Assembly: GCA_030016455.1 (NCBI GenBank)
Contig: JASEJH010000006.1
Coordinates: 1-18,217 of the forward strand
Direction: 5' to 3'
Length of the DNA: 18,217 bases
Origin: Thermoanaerobacteraceae bacterium
GTDB lineage: Bacteria > Bacillota > Desulfotomaculia > Desulfotomaculales > Ammonificaceae
Shown: in pieces, positions 5,832 through 13,691 of the stretch
Numbering within the stretch: the stretch's first letter is position 1
How the letters are laid out: each line of letters opens with the position of its first letter
Position numbers and translations under genes: made by a program
Notes under the pieces: model-generated
Databases searched by the model: none
The model's input: the letters and a program-made list of their open reading frames with translations, nothing else
Told to the model about the DNA's origin: nothing

Positions 5832-6860
5832 CCTCTTTACCCCCCTTCCTGCAGGAATAGTCCGGCCATTGGTTCAGGAGGGCGTTTCTTCTGCTTTTCT
5901 CCTGACCGAGATACTTCTATCGCTTGGGAGTAGTGCTTTTAAAGCCAGTTACTCCCTGTGTTTCTGGGTGTAAACTGCTAAACCGGTTGAGCACGATGCC
6001 GCCTTACGAGTTCCAACTTGCCGAGCCGACTTTGCTCGCGCGGCCGGCGGCCGGCTGCTGCCACGCCCTCCGGGACGCCCGACAGACTTTTGCTGCCGGA
6101 GCCGCCGTCAGGGCCGGGGAGGATAGCGCTGCGCTCCCCAGCCGTTTTTATCAGCAGTAGTCGTTCTTCCACACAGGCACCCTGCTGAGCAGTGCCTGTT
6201 CCTGCCAAGATTTTTCTTTACACGGTGCCGTTTCCTTAATGGAAACATAGTTCTTTTTCGCTGCCGGCCCTGCGCATCTCAGGGTCATCTCATCCATATT
6301 ATCGAAACCGGAACATCTTGTGCCCCGGCTAAACGGTGGTAAGGCAGAAACCCCTTGCAGGGCCTCTGAGCTGGCCGCTCGTGGCAGCCAGCCAACCAAC
6401 TGACCTGTAGGAATTTCGTCACGCGGAATTCCCTTTTTGAGTAGAAAGAAAGGTAGAAGAAAACCATCCTCCTAAACTCCGCAAACGGAGTCAGATGCCT
6501 TTCTTCTGCCTTCGGCGCCGCCAGGCGTCATGCGTCAGCAGCGAGTTATTCGTCTTTAGACCCTGATGATCACCCCCTCAAGGTTCGCCCCAGATCCGTA
6601 AAAGAAAACCTCTGCTATGTTCGTCAATAAAAGCCCTGCGAATTGCAAGCCGTCTTCGAAAGCGGGTTCAGATATTCTGAAGTTCGCGTGTGGAATCCAC
6701 CGTGGAATCTCGCCCATAAAACTTCAGAGACGGGGTATCATTTTTTGTCACTCGCGATACGGCGTCCCGTGCGCGAAGCCTTGATTTTATTGGATTTCAG
6801 AAAACACCGTATCACTTCCGAGAACACCGTAGATAGCCCGCTTTTAGCTCGCATTCAAGA
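5832..6860. other. Intergenic decay region without a supported gene
   Basis: About 1 kb between the recombinase start and the tRNA fragment. I find no frame with both a convincing start and recognisable protein features. Two hairpins are visible: CAGGCAC/GTGCCTG at 6174-6198 and ACTCCG/CGGAGT at 6476-6491. A pair of 12-nt direct repeats (6800-6811 and 6820-6831) lies close to the tRNA fragment. Composition is mixed, as expected for a scarred integration region. Confidence 0.5.
6800..6831 (+). repeat. Direct repeat next to the tRNA fragment, period 20
   Basis: GAAAACACCGTA (6800-6811) and GAGAACACCGTA (6820-6831) differ at one position and are exactly 20 bp apart, about two helical turns. A related inverted form, GCGATACGGCG, occurs upstream at about 6748-6758. 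Such spacing near an attachment core would suit recombinase arm-binding sites; the function is inferred. Confidence 0.4.
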
Positions 6861-6892
6861 GGCCGGGGGTTCGAATCCCCCCAGGTCCACCA
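6861..6892 (+). other. tRNA 3' segment, probable attachment site (attR)
   Basis: The sequence has a complete T-arm (GGGGG at 6865-6869, loop TTCGAAT, CCCCC at 6877-6881), then an acceptor 3' strand CAGGTCC, discriminator A and CCA. A complete tRNA would need GGACCTG about 60 nt upstream, and none is present; D- and anticodon arms are also missing. Phage-type integrases commonly use the tRNA 3' half as their core site, leaving a 3' copy at the far end of the integrated element. For a plus-strand tRNA this copy marks the right end, so the element lies to the left of 6892. The tRNA identity cannot be fixed from the 3' half. Confidence 0.7.
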
Positions 6893-7044
6893 GTCTTCAA
6901 GCGGGGTTGTGGGCTCGCCCGCGGTTCCGGAGCGGTTCACGCCGCCTATATCTCCAAGCGAAGCCTCGCAGAAACCGATCAAAGCGTCGAGTTCAACCCG
7001 CGAACAACGCGGCTTGACCCGCAGTGACCGAGCACGCAGGCGGT

Positions 7045-7097
7045 AAAGAAAAGAGCCGGGCTTTGAACCCGGTACCGGCAGAGAAGAACTGTGCCGG
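7045..7097 (-). terminator. Hairpins with T-rich tail after the EF-hand protein gene
   Basis: Downstream of the stop at 7127, on the minus strand, come a 6-bp hairpin CCGGCA/TGCCGG (7097-7075) and a second hairpin CCGGG/CCCGG (7072-7056) followed by CTCTTTTCTTT. The second resembles an intrinsic terminator of moderate strength. Confidence 0.5.
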
Positions 7098-7126
7098 TCT
7101 GGTCTGGAGACTGGAGAGACATGATC

Positions 7127-8197
7127 CTAAACGACAATATCAACTTCCTGAATAATCCCGGCACCACCGTTTTCCTTGAGGTAAATGCCTGAACTGTTAA
7201 TCAATCCCATGAGCTTGCTCGCCTGGTCAGTCAGGCTGAAAGACGAATTGAGGTGCCCGAGATAAACAGCGCCAATACCTTTTTCTCTTAACGAAAACAG
7301 CGAATCATTGCCCTCTGCGTCTTTCGTCCATATAAGGAGTTTGTCGAAAACTGGGTCCGCTTCATCTATCCAGTCGTTCCTATCGGTGTCATATTCCGCA
7401 AGCTCTGCAAACCCATCGCCGGTTGCAGGCCCGAATAGCTCGCTTCCGTCATTGATCTTGCCGTCGCCGTTTACGTCGAGGGCAAGGAAACCGGTGCCCG
7501 GGCGGACAAACGGGATCTCTTCTTCGGTTCCGTCTGCATCCAGATCAAAGGTAAACTTCAGATTTGTCAAATCTACCGCCTGTCCGTCAAAACTGACAAC
7601 TAACGGGTCAACTTTGACGGCATCACCGGCTCTGAAACTGAAGTCTTCCTCGGAGATAAATTCCCTGCTCACGTTAAGTTGTAACGAGAAGCTAAATTCC
7701 TTGCCGTCTCTTGTGCGTATAATGCCTTTTGCCGTGAAGGACATCTGCTCATATTCATAGTAAGATTCGTGCAGGTTGTAGATCACACCCCAGCCCTGCC
7801 CGCGCCTTTCTAACCCTTGCTGCTGGGTCTGGGGTTCCGGTTTAGCTGGGTTTTCCGCCGGGTCGGTTTCCAGGTCCTCAACGGTCAGTACCCGTATTTT
7901 TTTGCCCGTAAGCTTTTCAAGCAACAGCTTTATGATCAAGAATCTGGAATCGGACTTTTCCATCCTATCTCTCAGTTTTTCCAGGTCTGTTTCTTTTGCG
8001 GCACATTGCACCTGGTCTCCTGGTACAAACACTTTGCTTTCCTGGGGAGGAGCGGCACCGTTACCGTTTAGGCCCACAGGATGGTCCTGTATCGGGCGCC
8101 TCTGCCCGTGCCAAACGGTCAGGCTTTCGCCCCTGGTGTACCTTTCTTGGTAGGTGCGGTTAGACGCGAGTAAAACGTTAGATGCTTCGATAAACAC
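7127..8197 (-). CDS. EF-hand/VCBS-like calcium-binding protein of unknown function
   Basis: 356 residues from GTG 8197, which follows GGGGGGTC at a suitable distance. There is no signal peptide; the N-terminus (NVLLASNRTYQERYTRGESL) is polar. Residues ~80-105 form a helix, and a Pro/Gln-rich linker near 115-130 leads to a beta-rich domain. The C-terminal half has three Asp-rich, calcium-binding-type loops: DLDADGTEEE, DVNGDGKINDGSELFG and DTDRNDWIDEADPVFD, the last followed by LLIWTKD. This arrangement is familiar from uncharacterised bacterial proteins with the FLALDxNGDGxIxxGxELFG signature. The sigma-D-like promoter just upstream suggests co-regulation with motility genes. Function unknown. 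A terminator-like hairpin pair follows the gene. Confidence 0.75.
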   Translation of the reverse strand: MFIEASNVLLASNRTYQERYTRGESLTVWHGQRRPIQDHPVGLNGNGAAPPQESKVFVPGDQVQCAAKETDLEKLRDRMEKSDSRFLIIKLLLEKLTGKKIRVLTVEDLETDPAENPAKPEPQTQQQGLERRGQGWGVIYNLHESYYEYEQMSFTAKGIIRTRDGKEFSFSLQLNVSREFISEEDFSFRAGDAVKVDPLVVSFDGQAVDLTNLKFTFDLDADGTEEEIPFVRPGTGFLALDVNGDGKINDGSELFGPATGDGFAELAEYDTDRNDWIDEADPVFDKLLIWTKDAEGNDSLFSLREKGIGAVYLGHLNSSFSLTDQASKLMGLINSSGIYLKENGGAGIIQEVDIVV

Positions 8198-8219
8198 CTT
8201 GACCCCCCCTTTTTAATTA

Positions 8220-8246
8220 TAATCGGCCGTTCGAAGAGAAAACTTA
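8220..8246 (-). promoter_or_regulatory. Sigma-D (sigma-28)-like promoter before the EF-hand protein gene
   Basis: On the minus strand TAAG (8246-8243), a spacer of exactly 15 nt, and GCCGATTA (8227-8220) match the sigma-28 consensus TAAA-N15-GCCGATAA in 10 of 12 positions. A sigma-A-like TATAAT overlaps at 8221-8216 but has no good -35. The site lies 22 nt upstream of the GTG. Confidence 0.55.
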
Positions 8247-8275
8247 GCGCGACCGGCTCAGGGATACCCTTCCCC

Positions 8276-9019
8276 CTAATCCTGGCGCTGGATTTCCCTG
8301 ACGAAATGCTCCATGTGCTCGTAGTGGGAACCCTTCCAGTAGATGCGGCCGCAGCCCGGGCAGAAGTAGAACTCGTCGAAGTACTCCCGGACCTTTGGCG
8401 GCAGGCGGCCTGCCACTTCTTCCTGCGGCACGGGTTCCAGCAGCCGGTTGCAGCGCAGGCAGCGGCAGAAGGGCCGAATGAGGCGGTAAAGGTCAAAGCG
8501 GCGCAGCACCTCCGTGAGCTGCGCGCGGAGGTCGGTGTTCCGCACGAAGTAGCCGTGCGTGATTCGGCCCCGCTTCAGGAGGCCCCGGTCCCGGGTGAGG
8601 AGGATCCGGCGCTCCTTCACGGAAACCTCAGTTAGAGCCTCGTCCGAAAAGTTGTTGCGGTAGAGGGCGTCGAAACCGAGCATCCGCAGGTAGGTCGCCA
8701 GCTTCCCTAGGTGGGTGTCGAGGACGAACCGCACCTCCCGCAGGGGTTCCGGCCGCACCCGCGCCACGGGGGAAATGTCGATGCTCTCGAAAACGGGGTA
8801 GACGCTGATGCGGTCCCCGTCCCGCACCCTCCGGGAGAACTCCACGGATTCCCCGTTGATCAGGACCAGGTCCACTTCGGTGTGCGGAACCCCGAGCGAC
8901 TCGATGAGGTCCTTGACGGCAGGCCGGCCGAAAAAGAAATGTTTGAACGCAGCCTGCCGCTTTTCGCGCGGGAGAAAGTCGTTGAGCTCGGCGTAAAACC
9001 GGATCAGGCAGGAGTTCAC
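8276..9019 (-). CDS. Ubiquitin-like domain plus Mut7-C RNase (PIN-like) and zinc ribbon
   Basis: About 247 residues. Residues ~1-85 are a beta-grasp, ubiquitin-like domain (LIRFYAELNDFLP, then VDLVLINGESVEFSRRVRDG and ISVYPVFE). The Mut7-C domain follows: RFVLDTHLGKLATYLRMLGF carries the first acidic residue, ILLTRDRGLL the next. A C-terminal zinc ribbon is formed by CRCLRCNRLL and FYFCPGCGRIYWKGSHYEHM. This fusion is a known uncharacterised family; Mut7-C domains are predicted PIN-like RNases. I chose GTG 9019 because GGGGTGA lies 7 nt upstream and the beta-grasp strand then starts at once; GTG 9031 is possible but has no clear ribosome binding site. Cytoplasmic; the RNA target is unknown. 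Confidence 0.85.
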   Translation of the reverse strand: MNSCLIRFYAELNDFLPREKRQAAFKHFFFGRPAVKDLIESLGVPHTEVDLVLINGESVEFSRRVRDGDRISVYPVFESIDISPVARVRPEPLREVRFVLDTHLGKLATYLRMLGFDALYRNNFSDEALTEVSVKERRILLTRDRGLLKRGRITHGYFVRNTDLRAQLTEVLRRFDLYRLIRPFCRCLRCNRLLEPVPQEEVAGRLPPKVREYFDEFYFCPGCGRIYWKGSHYEHMEHFVREIQRQD

Positions 9020-9092
9020 CGGTTCTTTCACCCCGTACTGGATGTTGGCCGGTAGCCAGCGCCTGTTTGCAGCCGGGGAAAGGTCTTTTTCA

Positions 9093-9809
9093 TTATGTCC
9101 CGGACCGCGGGAAGGCGGAGCCGCCTGTCCGGGAAGGATTCCGGCTCAGGCGGAGGTCCTTCAGGCTGCCGGAAGGCGATTCGGCCGTTATCCCGTGCGA
9201 ACCCAGGACTTTGAACAGGGGCCGGCCGAAAATGAAAAATTCGAACTCTTCCCGTAAACCCAACTCGGACAGGGCGTACAAACGGATGGCCAGGTCCTTG
9301 CGCACCAACTCGGTGAGCTTCGCGAGGGTTTCCGGTTCGTCCGGTCCCCGGGACAGGCCGGCGACCAACTCTTCCACCTCCTGGTAGGAACACTCCCGCT
9401 CGTGCACATCGATCACCTTCAGAATCGGGTCCCCGGGATTGATGATGTCGAAGCGCACGATGGTGTTCTTGCCAATCGCGGATTCAAGCCCGGAGGGGTC
9501 CCAGCATTTCAAAAGGCGGCATTCCAGGAAGCGGTGCTCGTAGATGGTGCACAAAGAGCTCTCTTCATCCAAAAAGCAGCAGATCCATTCTTTTCCCTTT
9601 CCGCGTACCTTGACCAGTTCCTGCGGAACCGGCTGTAGGGCGCCGGAACGAGGATCAAAGGCCGGTTCGCCCTTCCTGATGGTGATCAGGTGCTGGTAGC
9701 CGGCATGTCCTTCCCGGAGGATCTGCTTGTCCTCCTGGTGCAGGGCCGGGCCGCCCTTCCGGCAGCAGGTGCCGCACCGTACACAGCCGTCCCGGTTAAT
9801 CTGCTGCAC
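9093..9809 (-). CDS. YkgJ-type Cys-cluster protein
   Basis: 238 residues. The N-terminal CVRCGTCCRKGG is the CxxCxxCC signature of the YkgJ/UPF0153 family, completed by ICCFLDEESSLC and ECRLLKC about 60-85 residues later, an arrangement thought to bind zinc or an Fe-S cluster. The rest is helical, with a long C-terminal part rich in charged residues and ending in a basic tail. The start is GTG 9809, 10 nt after TTTGGAGG; a TTG at 9842 would add 11 residues but lacks a ribosome binding site. It is followed on the same strand by the Mut7-C gene. Function unknown; members often occur near Fe-S and metal enzymes, which fits the radical-SAM genes upstream. Confidence 0.75.
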   Translation of the reverse strand: MQQINRDGCVRCGTCCRKGGPALHQEDKQILREGHAGYQHLITIRKGEPAFDPRSGALQPVPQELVKVRGKGKEWICCFLDEESSLCTIYEHRFLECRLLKCWDPSGLESAIGKNTIVRFDIINPGDPILKVIDVHERECSYQEVEELVAGLSRGPDEPETLAKLTELVRKDLAIRLYALSELGLREEFEFFIFGRPLFKVLGSHGITAESPSGSLKDLRLSRNPSRTGGSAFPRSGT

Positions 9810-10171
9810 TTTTTCTCGGCCTCCAAACCGGGTGCCAAACAATCCTGTCTTGTTAATTCGCGCTGCTGACCGCTCTTCCTGCCGCGGCCGGAGATCGCGG
9901 GAGAAAACCGCGGCCCGGGCGCGGAGCGGGTGAGCCGCCAGCCGCTCCGGCAGCAGGCGGGATTACCTGCGGCTCTTAGAAAACGTTCCGTACGTCACGC
10001 CAAAAAGCTTCGGCGGACGTTATTTCGCCCCCGGCCGGAACACAGGAAACCTATACCATTTAACTCGACGGAAACGCTGGTTCCTTGAGACGAGTTTCAG
10101 CTTTGCGCGGGCGCCCGCGGGACGCCCTCCGGGAAGTTACCGCAGTTCTTGAGGAAGGGGAAACGCTTTCT
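9810..10171. other. Intergenic region between radical SAM and Cys-cluster genes
   Basis: About 360 nt of GC-rich DNA. A strong hairpin with 8-bp stem (CGGAGCGG/CCGCTCCG, 9922-9949) and a smaller GCAGG/CCTGC hairpin lie in what would be the leader of the Cys-cluster gene. No T-run follows them. I recognise no riboswitch class and see no supported gene. Confidence 0.4.
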
Positions 10172-11266
10172 TCAGCGCAGGAGGTGTACGTTGCCGATGC
10201 GCACCCGGGTGAGACCCGCGCCCAGGGCGGCTTCCAGGCACGCCTCCGCCTCCGCCCGGGCGGTGGTAGGCAGGTCGGCCATCAGGTGCTGGGGGTGAAA
10301 AGCCAAGAGCGAGTAGGGGATCTCGGGGTTGAGCCCGGCGATGAACCGGGCGATGGCGCCAACTTCTGCCGCGTTCACGTAGCCGGGAACCAGCAGCGTG
10401 CTGGCCACCAGGAAGGGCGGCTCCGGCCGCCGGGAGATGTGCCGCGCCAGGGCGGCGAAGTTGGCCAGGGTCTGGCGGTTGGTGACCCCGGTCAGCGCCC
10501 GGTGCAGGACGTCGTCGTAAGCCTTCAGGTCGAACTTGACGCAGCCTCCCGAATTCAGCGCCAGTTCTGCCACCGGCGGCAGGAAGCGGGGATTGATGTT
10601 CCCGTTGGTCTCCCAGCAGATCCGCAGGATCCGGCCCCGGGCCTTTTCCTGTGCCAGGCGGGATGCTTTCAGGGCGAAGGAAATCTGCGGCGAGGGGTCC
10701 CCGCCGAAGAAACAGATGCAGGCGGTATCCTCGCGGACGGCGGCGGCCAGCTCTTCCGGAGTCACCACGGGTCCCAACAGGGTCGCCATCTGGTGGTAGT
10801 GCCGGTTCTGGCAGAAGAGGCAGTCGAAGGAGCAACCGCCCAGGAAAACGGCAAGGTTGTAGAAGCCGTACTCGATGCCGGGCCGGTAAGAATAACGGGG
10901 GTACCCGGCGGCGCTTCCCGCCGGGCAGACCCAGTCGGCGACGCAGTTCGTGGGCAGGGGGTCGCGGTACCAGCTGGCCAGCCCCTTGCGCGCGGTCCCC
11001 GCCAGGTGGTAGAGGCGGCCGTCCCGGTTCAGCCGGAGGCCGCAAAAACCCCTTTCCCCGGGCCCCAGCCGGCAGTTGTTGGCGCAGGCCTGACAGCTGA
11101 CTCCGCCCGGCGTCTGCGGCGGCGCGCCGGGAAAGGGGGCGCGGCTGCGCCGGTGCGCCGCTGCGGAAACAGCTGCGGCAGCTTCCGGCATCTGCTTCAG
11201 ACAGGTTCCGCAAAACTCCAGGATTTTCGCCGCTTTTTCGGCGCCGCAATTCTTGCAAGCAGGCAT
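10172..11266 (-). CDS. PflA-like radical SAM protein (AmmeMemoRadiSam-type)
   Basis: 364 residues from ATG 11266, preceded by GGAGTGG. A small N-terminal zinc ribbon (C4, C7, C19, C22) is followed by a Cys-rich box C58, C61, C65, C75 with the CxxCxxxCxLGPGERGFC pattern seen before PflA-like domains of the AmmeMemoRadiSam group. The radical SAM cluster CSFDCLFC is at residues 145-152 and binds [4Fe-4S]; CFFGGDPSPQ is the SAM-binding GGDP-type motif. WETNGN and VKFDLKAYD follow as in PflA-like enzymes. It should cleave SAM to a 5'-deoxyadenosyl radical; the substrate is unknown. It lies 52 nt after the SAM hydroxide adenosyltransferase gene and may be co-transcribed with it. Confidence 0.85.
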   Translation of the reverse strand: MPACKNCGAEKAAKILEFCGTCLKQMPEAAAAVSAAAHRRSRAPFPGAPPQTPGGVSCQACANNCRLGPGERGFCGLRLNRDGRLYHLAGTARKGLASWYRDPLPTNCVADWVCPAGSAAGYPRYSYRPGIEYGFYNLAVFLGGCSFDCLFCQNRHYHQMATLLGPVVTPEELAAAVREDTACICFFGGDPSPQISFALKASRLAQEKARGRILRICWETNGNINPRFLPPVAELALNSGGCVKFDLKAYDDVLHRALTGVTNRQTLANFAALARHISRRPEPPFLVASTLLVPGYVNAAEVGAIARFIAGLNPEIPYSLLAFHPQHLMADLPTTARAEAEACLEAALGAGLTRVRIGNVHLLR

Positions 11267-11318
11267 AGTGCCACTCCCGCTCCGTCTTGTAGCCGGTTTT
11301 AAAGCGAGCAGTCCTCCG

Positions 11319-12071
11319 TCACGCAATCGTAATCCGGTCCCCGACCTGCACCCCCAGGCGGGGGGCGGCCGCGCCGTTCCTGACGGAAAGCTCCAGGGTG
11401 CCGCCGGAACCGGTAACCAAGAACAACGTGTCTTCGGGAGCCCCGGCGTAGGTTGCAAAGCAGGGGATTTCCGCCCGGAAGCGCCCGCCGGCAAGGGCCA
11501 CCGTGTAGCTCCGGCGCGCAGGCAACGGGGGCAGGTTGGTGACGACGTTGCCGAACCGGTCGATGGTCACCACCTCGCCCTCCCTGCCGGCCAGGTGAAA
11601 ATCCAGTCGAACCGTAATGGTGCCAGGTCTTCCCAGCTCTGAAAAAGGCGCCCCGGCCGCCAGCCGCGCGGCGGCGGGAGCAAAAACGTCGCGGCCGTGA
11701 AAAGTGCGGCTCGCGTCCGCCGGCGGATCGAGTTCGACGACGCCGGCGATCCCCGCGCGGACGGCCGCCGGGTAGAGCAGGCCGTTGTCGGGACCCACGA
11801 AGTAGTAATCCGCTGTTTTTACGGCCAGTGCCTTCCGCTCCGTTCCCACGCCGGGATCTATCACGGCGACGAAGATGCTCCCTTTCGGGAACCAGGCGAA
11901 GCTCGTTAGCAGAAGCCAGGCCCCCTCGCGGACATTCTGGGGCGCCACGTCGTGCGTCAGGTCCACCACCTGGACACCGGGGCAGATGGAGAGGATGACC
12001 CCTTTCATCACGCCGGCATAAACGCCCCAGCCAAAGTCCGTCAGGAGAACCACCGGACCCGCTTCCTTCAT
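11319..12071 (-). CDS. SAM hydroxide adenosyltransferase (DUF62)
   Basis: 250 residues. The family motifs appear in order: VVLLTDFGWGVYAGVMKGVI at the N-terminus, VDLTHDVAPQNVREGAW, VAVIDPGVGTERKA, FVGPDNGLL, FHGRDVFAPAAA and DRFGNVVTNL before the C-terminal beta-barrel domain. Members of this family hydrolyse S-adenosylmethionine to adenosine and methionine using an activated water (Asp/Arg/His side-chain triad), and are related to the fluorinase and chlorinase. The halogenase-specific insertion is not evident, so the hydrolase assignment is preferred. It starts at ATG 12071 with GGTGGGGG about 10 nt upstream. It is flanked on both sides by radical SAM genes, so SAM handling is a shared theme. 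Confidence 0.9.
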   Translation of the reverse strand: MKEAGPVVLLTDFGWGVYAGVMKGVILSICPGVQVVDLTHDVAPQNVREGAWLLLTSFAWFPKGSIFVAVIDPGVGTERKALAVKTADYYFVGPDNGLLYPAAVRAGIAGVVELDPPADASRTFHGRDVFAPAAARLAAGAPFSELGRPGTITVRLDFHLAGREGEVVTIDRFGNVVTNLPPLPARRSYTVALAGGRFRAEIPCFATYAGAPEDTLFLVTGSGGTLELSVRNGAAAPRLGVQVGDRITIA

Positions 12072-12184
12072 ACCGTGAAGACCCCCACCACGTCACCGCT
12101 GGTGTCCGCCCTATAACCCTATACACCGTCCGTCTCCGGGATTTAGTACCTCTGCAGGACAGATTCCGGCTGCAGTCCCCGCGG

Positions 12185-13168
12185 CTACCGGGCAGAGGGA
12201 TCGGCGAGCACGTCGAACAGGGTGCATTGCTCGGCCCTCACCATAGAAGCCCGGTTTTCCTGGATCACCCCGGGGTCGCAGGACTCCCAGGGAAGGTCCG
12301 GGTTCTTGCAGCCGCAAATCCGGCAGTTCAGGCCGTAGCGGTGCGCGACTTCCTTGGACAGCAGGTACTGGGTCTCGCGTGCAGCCCGCGGCAAGAGCTT
12401 TGTCTTCGCGGCGGTGATGACCTTTTGCCACGGTTGCCCCCGGTAGTGGCGGAAGATCATTCCGGCCAGTTCAGGGGGCAGCTCCGCGGCAAGCTGTTCC
12501 GCAACGGCCGGCCGCAGCACGAGAGTGTTAACCGACACCTCCTTTGCACCCGCCGCCCGCAGCCTTTTGAACAGGCTTTCCAGCGCCTCCGCCGAACCGG
12601 CGAAGCCAGGAATCAGCGGGTCGATCCGCACGCCGGTGGTCACGCCCGCGCCCACGAGGTTGCGGATGTTCAGCAGCCTTTTCCAGGGAGAAGCGGCGCC
12701 GGGCTCAAAGGTTTTCCGGTAGTCCGGACAGAGGGAAACGAGGCCGATCCTCGCCCTGACCAGGTGACGGTACTTTTGAAAAAGCGCGACAAAGTCAGGG
12801 GGCACAAAGCCCTTGGTAAGGAAAGAAATCCCGATCCCGCGCTCCAGCAGGAGTTTCATCGCGCGGTAGGTGACGGCAAGAACCTCGTCCACCGGGGGAA
12901 AGGGGTCCGACGCCGTGCTGAAGCTGACCCAGGCCGGGAGCTTCCTCTTCCGCGCCAGTTCCCGCTCCAGCATCTCCGGGAGGTTGGCATAGAGGTGCAC
13001 TTCCCCTCTGGGGGGCGCCTCCGGAAATCCGCGCGCGTAGCAGTAAACACAAGCGTGCGGGCAGCCCCTGGTCACGTTGACCGCCGGGATACCTTTGAAA
13101 CAGCCAAAGGCCGGAGATTTGAGGACCTGGGCCCTGCGTTCTTTTTTGACCAGCTTCGTGAGCACCAC
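12185..13168 (-). CDS. SPL-family radical SAM protein
   Basis: About 327 residues. The radical SAM motif CPHACVYCYAR (Cys at residues 36, 40, 43) lies in NVTRGCPHACVYC, typical of the spore-photoproduct-lyase-like family. It continues with FSTASDPFPPVDE, FLTKGFVPPDF and GVRIDPLIPGF, all family landmarks of the barrel. The C-terminus has a second Cys group (CRICGCKNPDLPWESC) that may bind zinc or an auxiliary cluster. The conserved fourth Cys that donates hydrogen in true spore photoproduct lyase cannot be assigned with confidence, so I do not name it splB. The start is GTG 13168: GGAGGG sits 6 nt upstream, whereas TTG 13174 touches it. The gene now lies downstream of a split terminator, so it may receive read-through from the sugar-nucleotide gene. 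Confidence 0.85.
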   Translation of the reverse strand: MVLTKLVKKERRAQVLKSPAFGCFKGIPAVNVTRGCPHACVYCYARGFPEAPPRGEVHLYANLPEMLERELARKRKLPAWVSFSTASDPFPPVDEVLAVTYRAMKLLLERGIGISFLTKGFVPPDFVALFQKYRHLVRARIGLVSLCPDYRKTFEPGAASPWKRLLNIRNLVGAGVTTGVRIDPLIPGFAGSAEALESLFKRLRAAGAKEVSVNTLVLRPAVAEQLAAELPPELAGMIFRHYRGQPWQKVITAAKTKLLPRAARETQYLLSKEVAHRYGLNCRICGCKNPDLPWESCDPGVIQENRASMVRAEQCTLFDVLADPSAR

Positions 13169-13206
13169 CGGCAACCCTCCGCTGGCCTGGCTTCACGCTA
13201 ATAACC

Positions 13207-13228
13207 GGGCAGGGCAAGGCGCCCGGTC
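13207..13228 (-). repeat. Hairpin in the SPL-gene leader
   Basis: CCGGGC/GCCCGG, a 6-bp stem with a 10-nt loop, lies about 40 nt upstream of the GTG at 13168. On the minus strand it is followed by TTATTAG, a weak T-rich stretch. It may be an attenuator or simply a fold in a GC-rich leader. Confidence 0.3.
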
Positions 13229-13486
13229 TCAATTCCCGTGACCGCCCGCGTTTTGCCGGCACGGCCACCGGGATTACCCGACCGGCTTCCCGTTAAAAAG
13301 CTTTTCCACACGGGGGCAGGATTTCCTTCCCGCAAGCAACAGCCGCTTGGCGGTACGCAGGAAATTCACCCGGATACCCTGGCGCTGTGCTGCGCGTCAA
13401 CACGAAAGGCGACCGGTTATTTGCGAAGATGACCGGTTCCGGAAAAAATTGCGGGGGTAACTATTCAGCCTGCCACCCACCACTTA

Positions 13487-13557
13487 CCCCGCACTCAACT
13501 CCGTGTGCAAAGGCTACCGGAACTGCGCTGCTTTTACCGGCTGAGTTGAGTGCGGGG
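13487..13557. repeat. Palindrome A of the GCACTCA family
   Basis: CCCCGCACTCAACTC (13487-13501) is repeated as a perfect 15-bp inverted copy at 13543-13557, with a 41-nt interior. It lies inside the 276-bp element. It should form a strong cruciform or RNA stem in either orientation. Confidence 0.8.
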
Positions 13558-13589
13558 CGGCGAGAAACAAGCAGTGCGAGGAAGGCGTA

Positions 13590-13691
13590 GCCCAGCACTC
13601 AGATTGACACTTAGAGTTTAGTTGCGTGTAACATTAAAGATACGTTTTGACCCAATTAGCATTTTTGCAAAGGCCTGACTGAGTGCTGGGC
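13590..13691. repeat. Palindrome B of the GCACTCA family
   Basis: GCCCAGCACTCAG (13590-13602) and its perfect 13-bp inverted copy (13679-13691) enclose 76 nt that are A+T-richer than the surroundings. It lies in the same element as palindrome A and shares the GCACTCA core with it. Confidence 0.8.

Noticed and set aside
5840..6140. A further tnpB-like tail on the minus strand.
   Set aside because: Vague similarity only, with in-frame stops and no zinc-finger motif.
6151..6399. An open frame of about 80 codons on the minus strand in the decay region.
   Set aside because: No ribosome binding site before the possible starts, no recognisable domain, and a palindrome lies within its end. I could not support it as a gene.
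6780..6892. A complete tRNA gene.
   Set aside because: Only T-arm and acceptor 3' strand fit; no GGACCTG 5' strand, D-arm or anticodon arm can be placed upstream.
10085..11302. Long open frames antisense to the PflA-like radical SAM gene (and likewise opposite the nucleotidyltransferase and glycosyltransferase genes).
   Set aside because: They arise from high GC at third codon positions of the real genes. Their translations are Arg/Gly/Pro-rich with no family motif.
13263..13294. Cobalamin-riboswitch-like words (GGGAAGCCGGT, then GGTAATCCCGG) on the minus strand, upstream of the SPL gene.
   Set aside because: The rest of the consensus is missing: no clear GCCACTG box, no matching 5' stem and no 3' partner. 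GC-rich DNA gives such words by chance.
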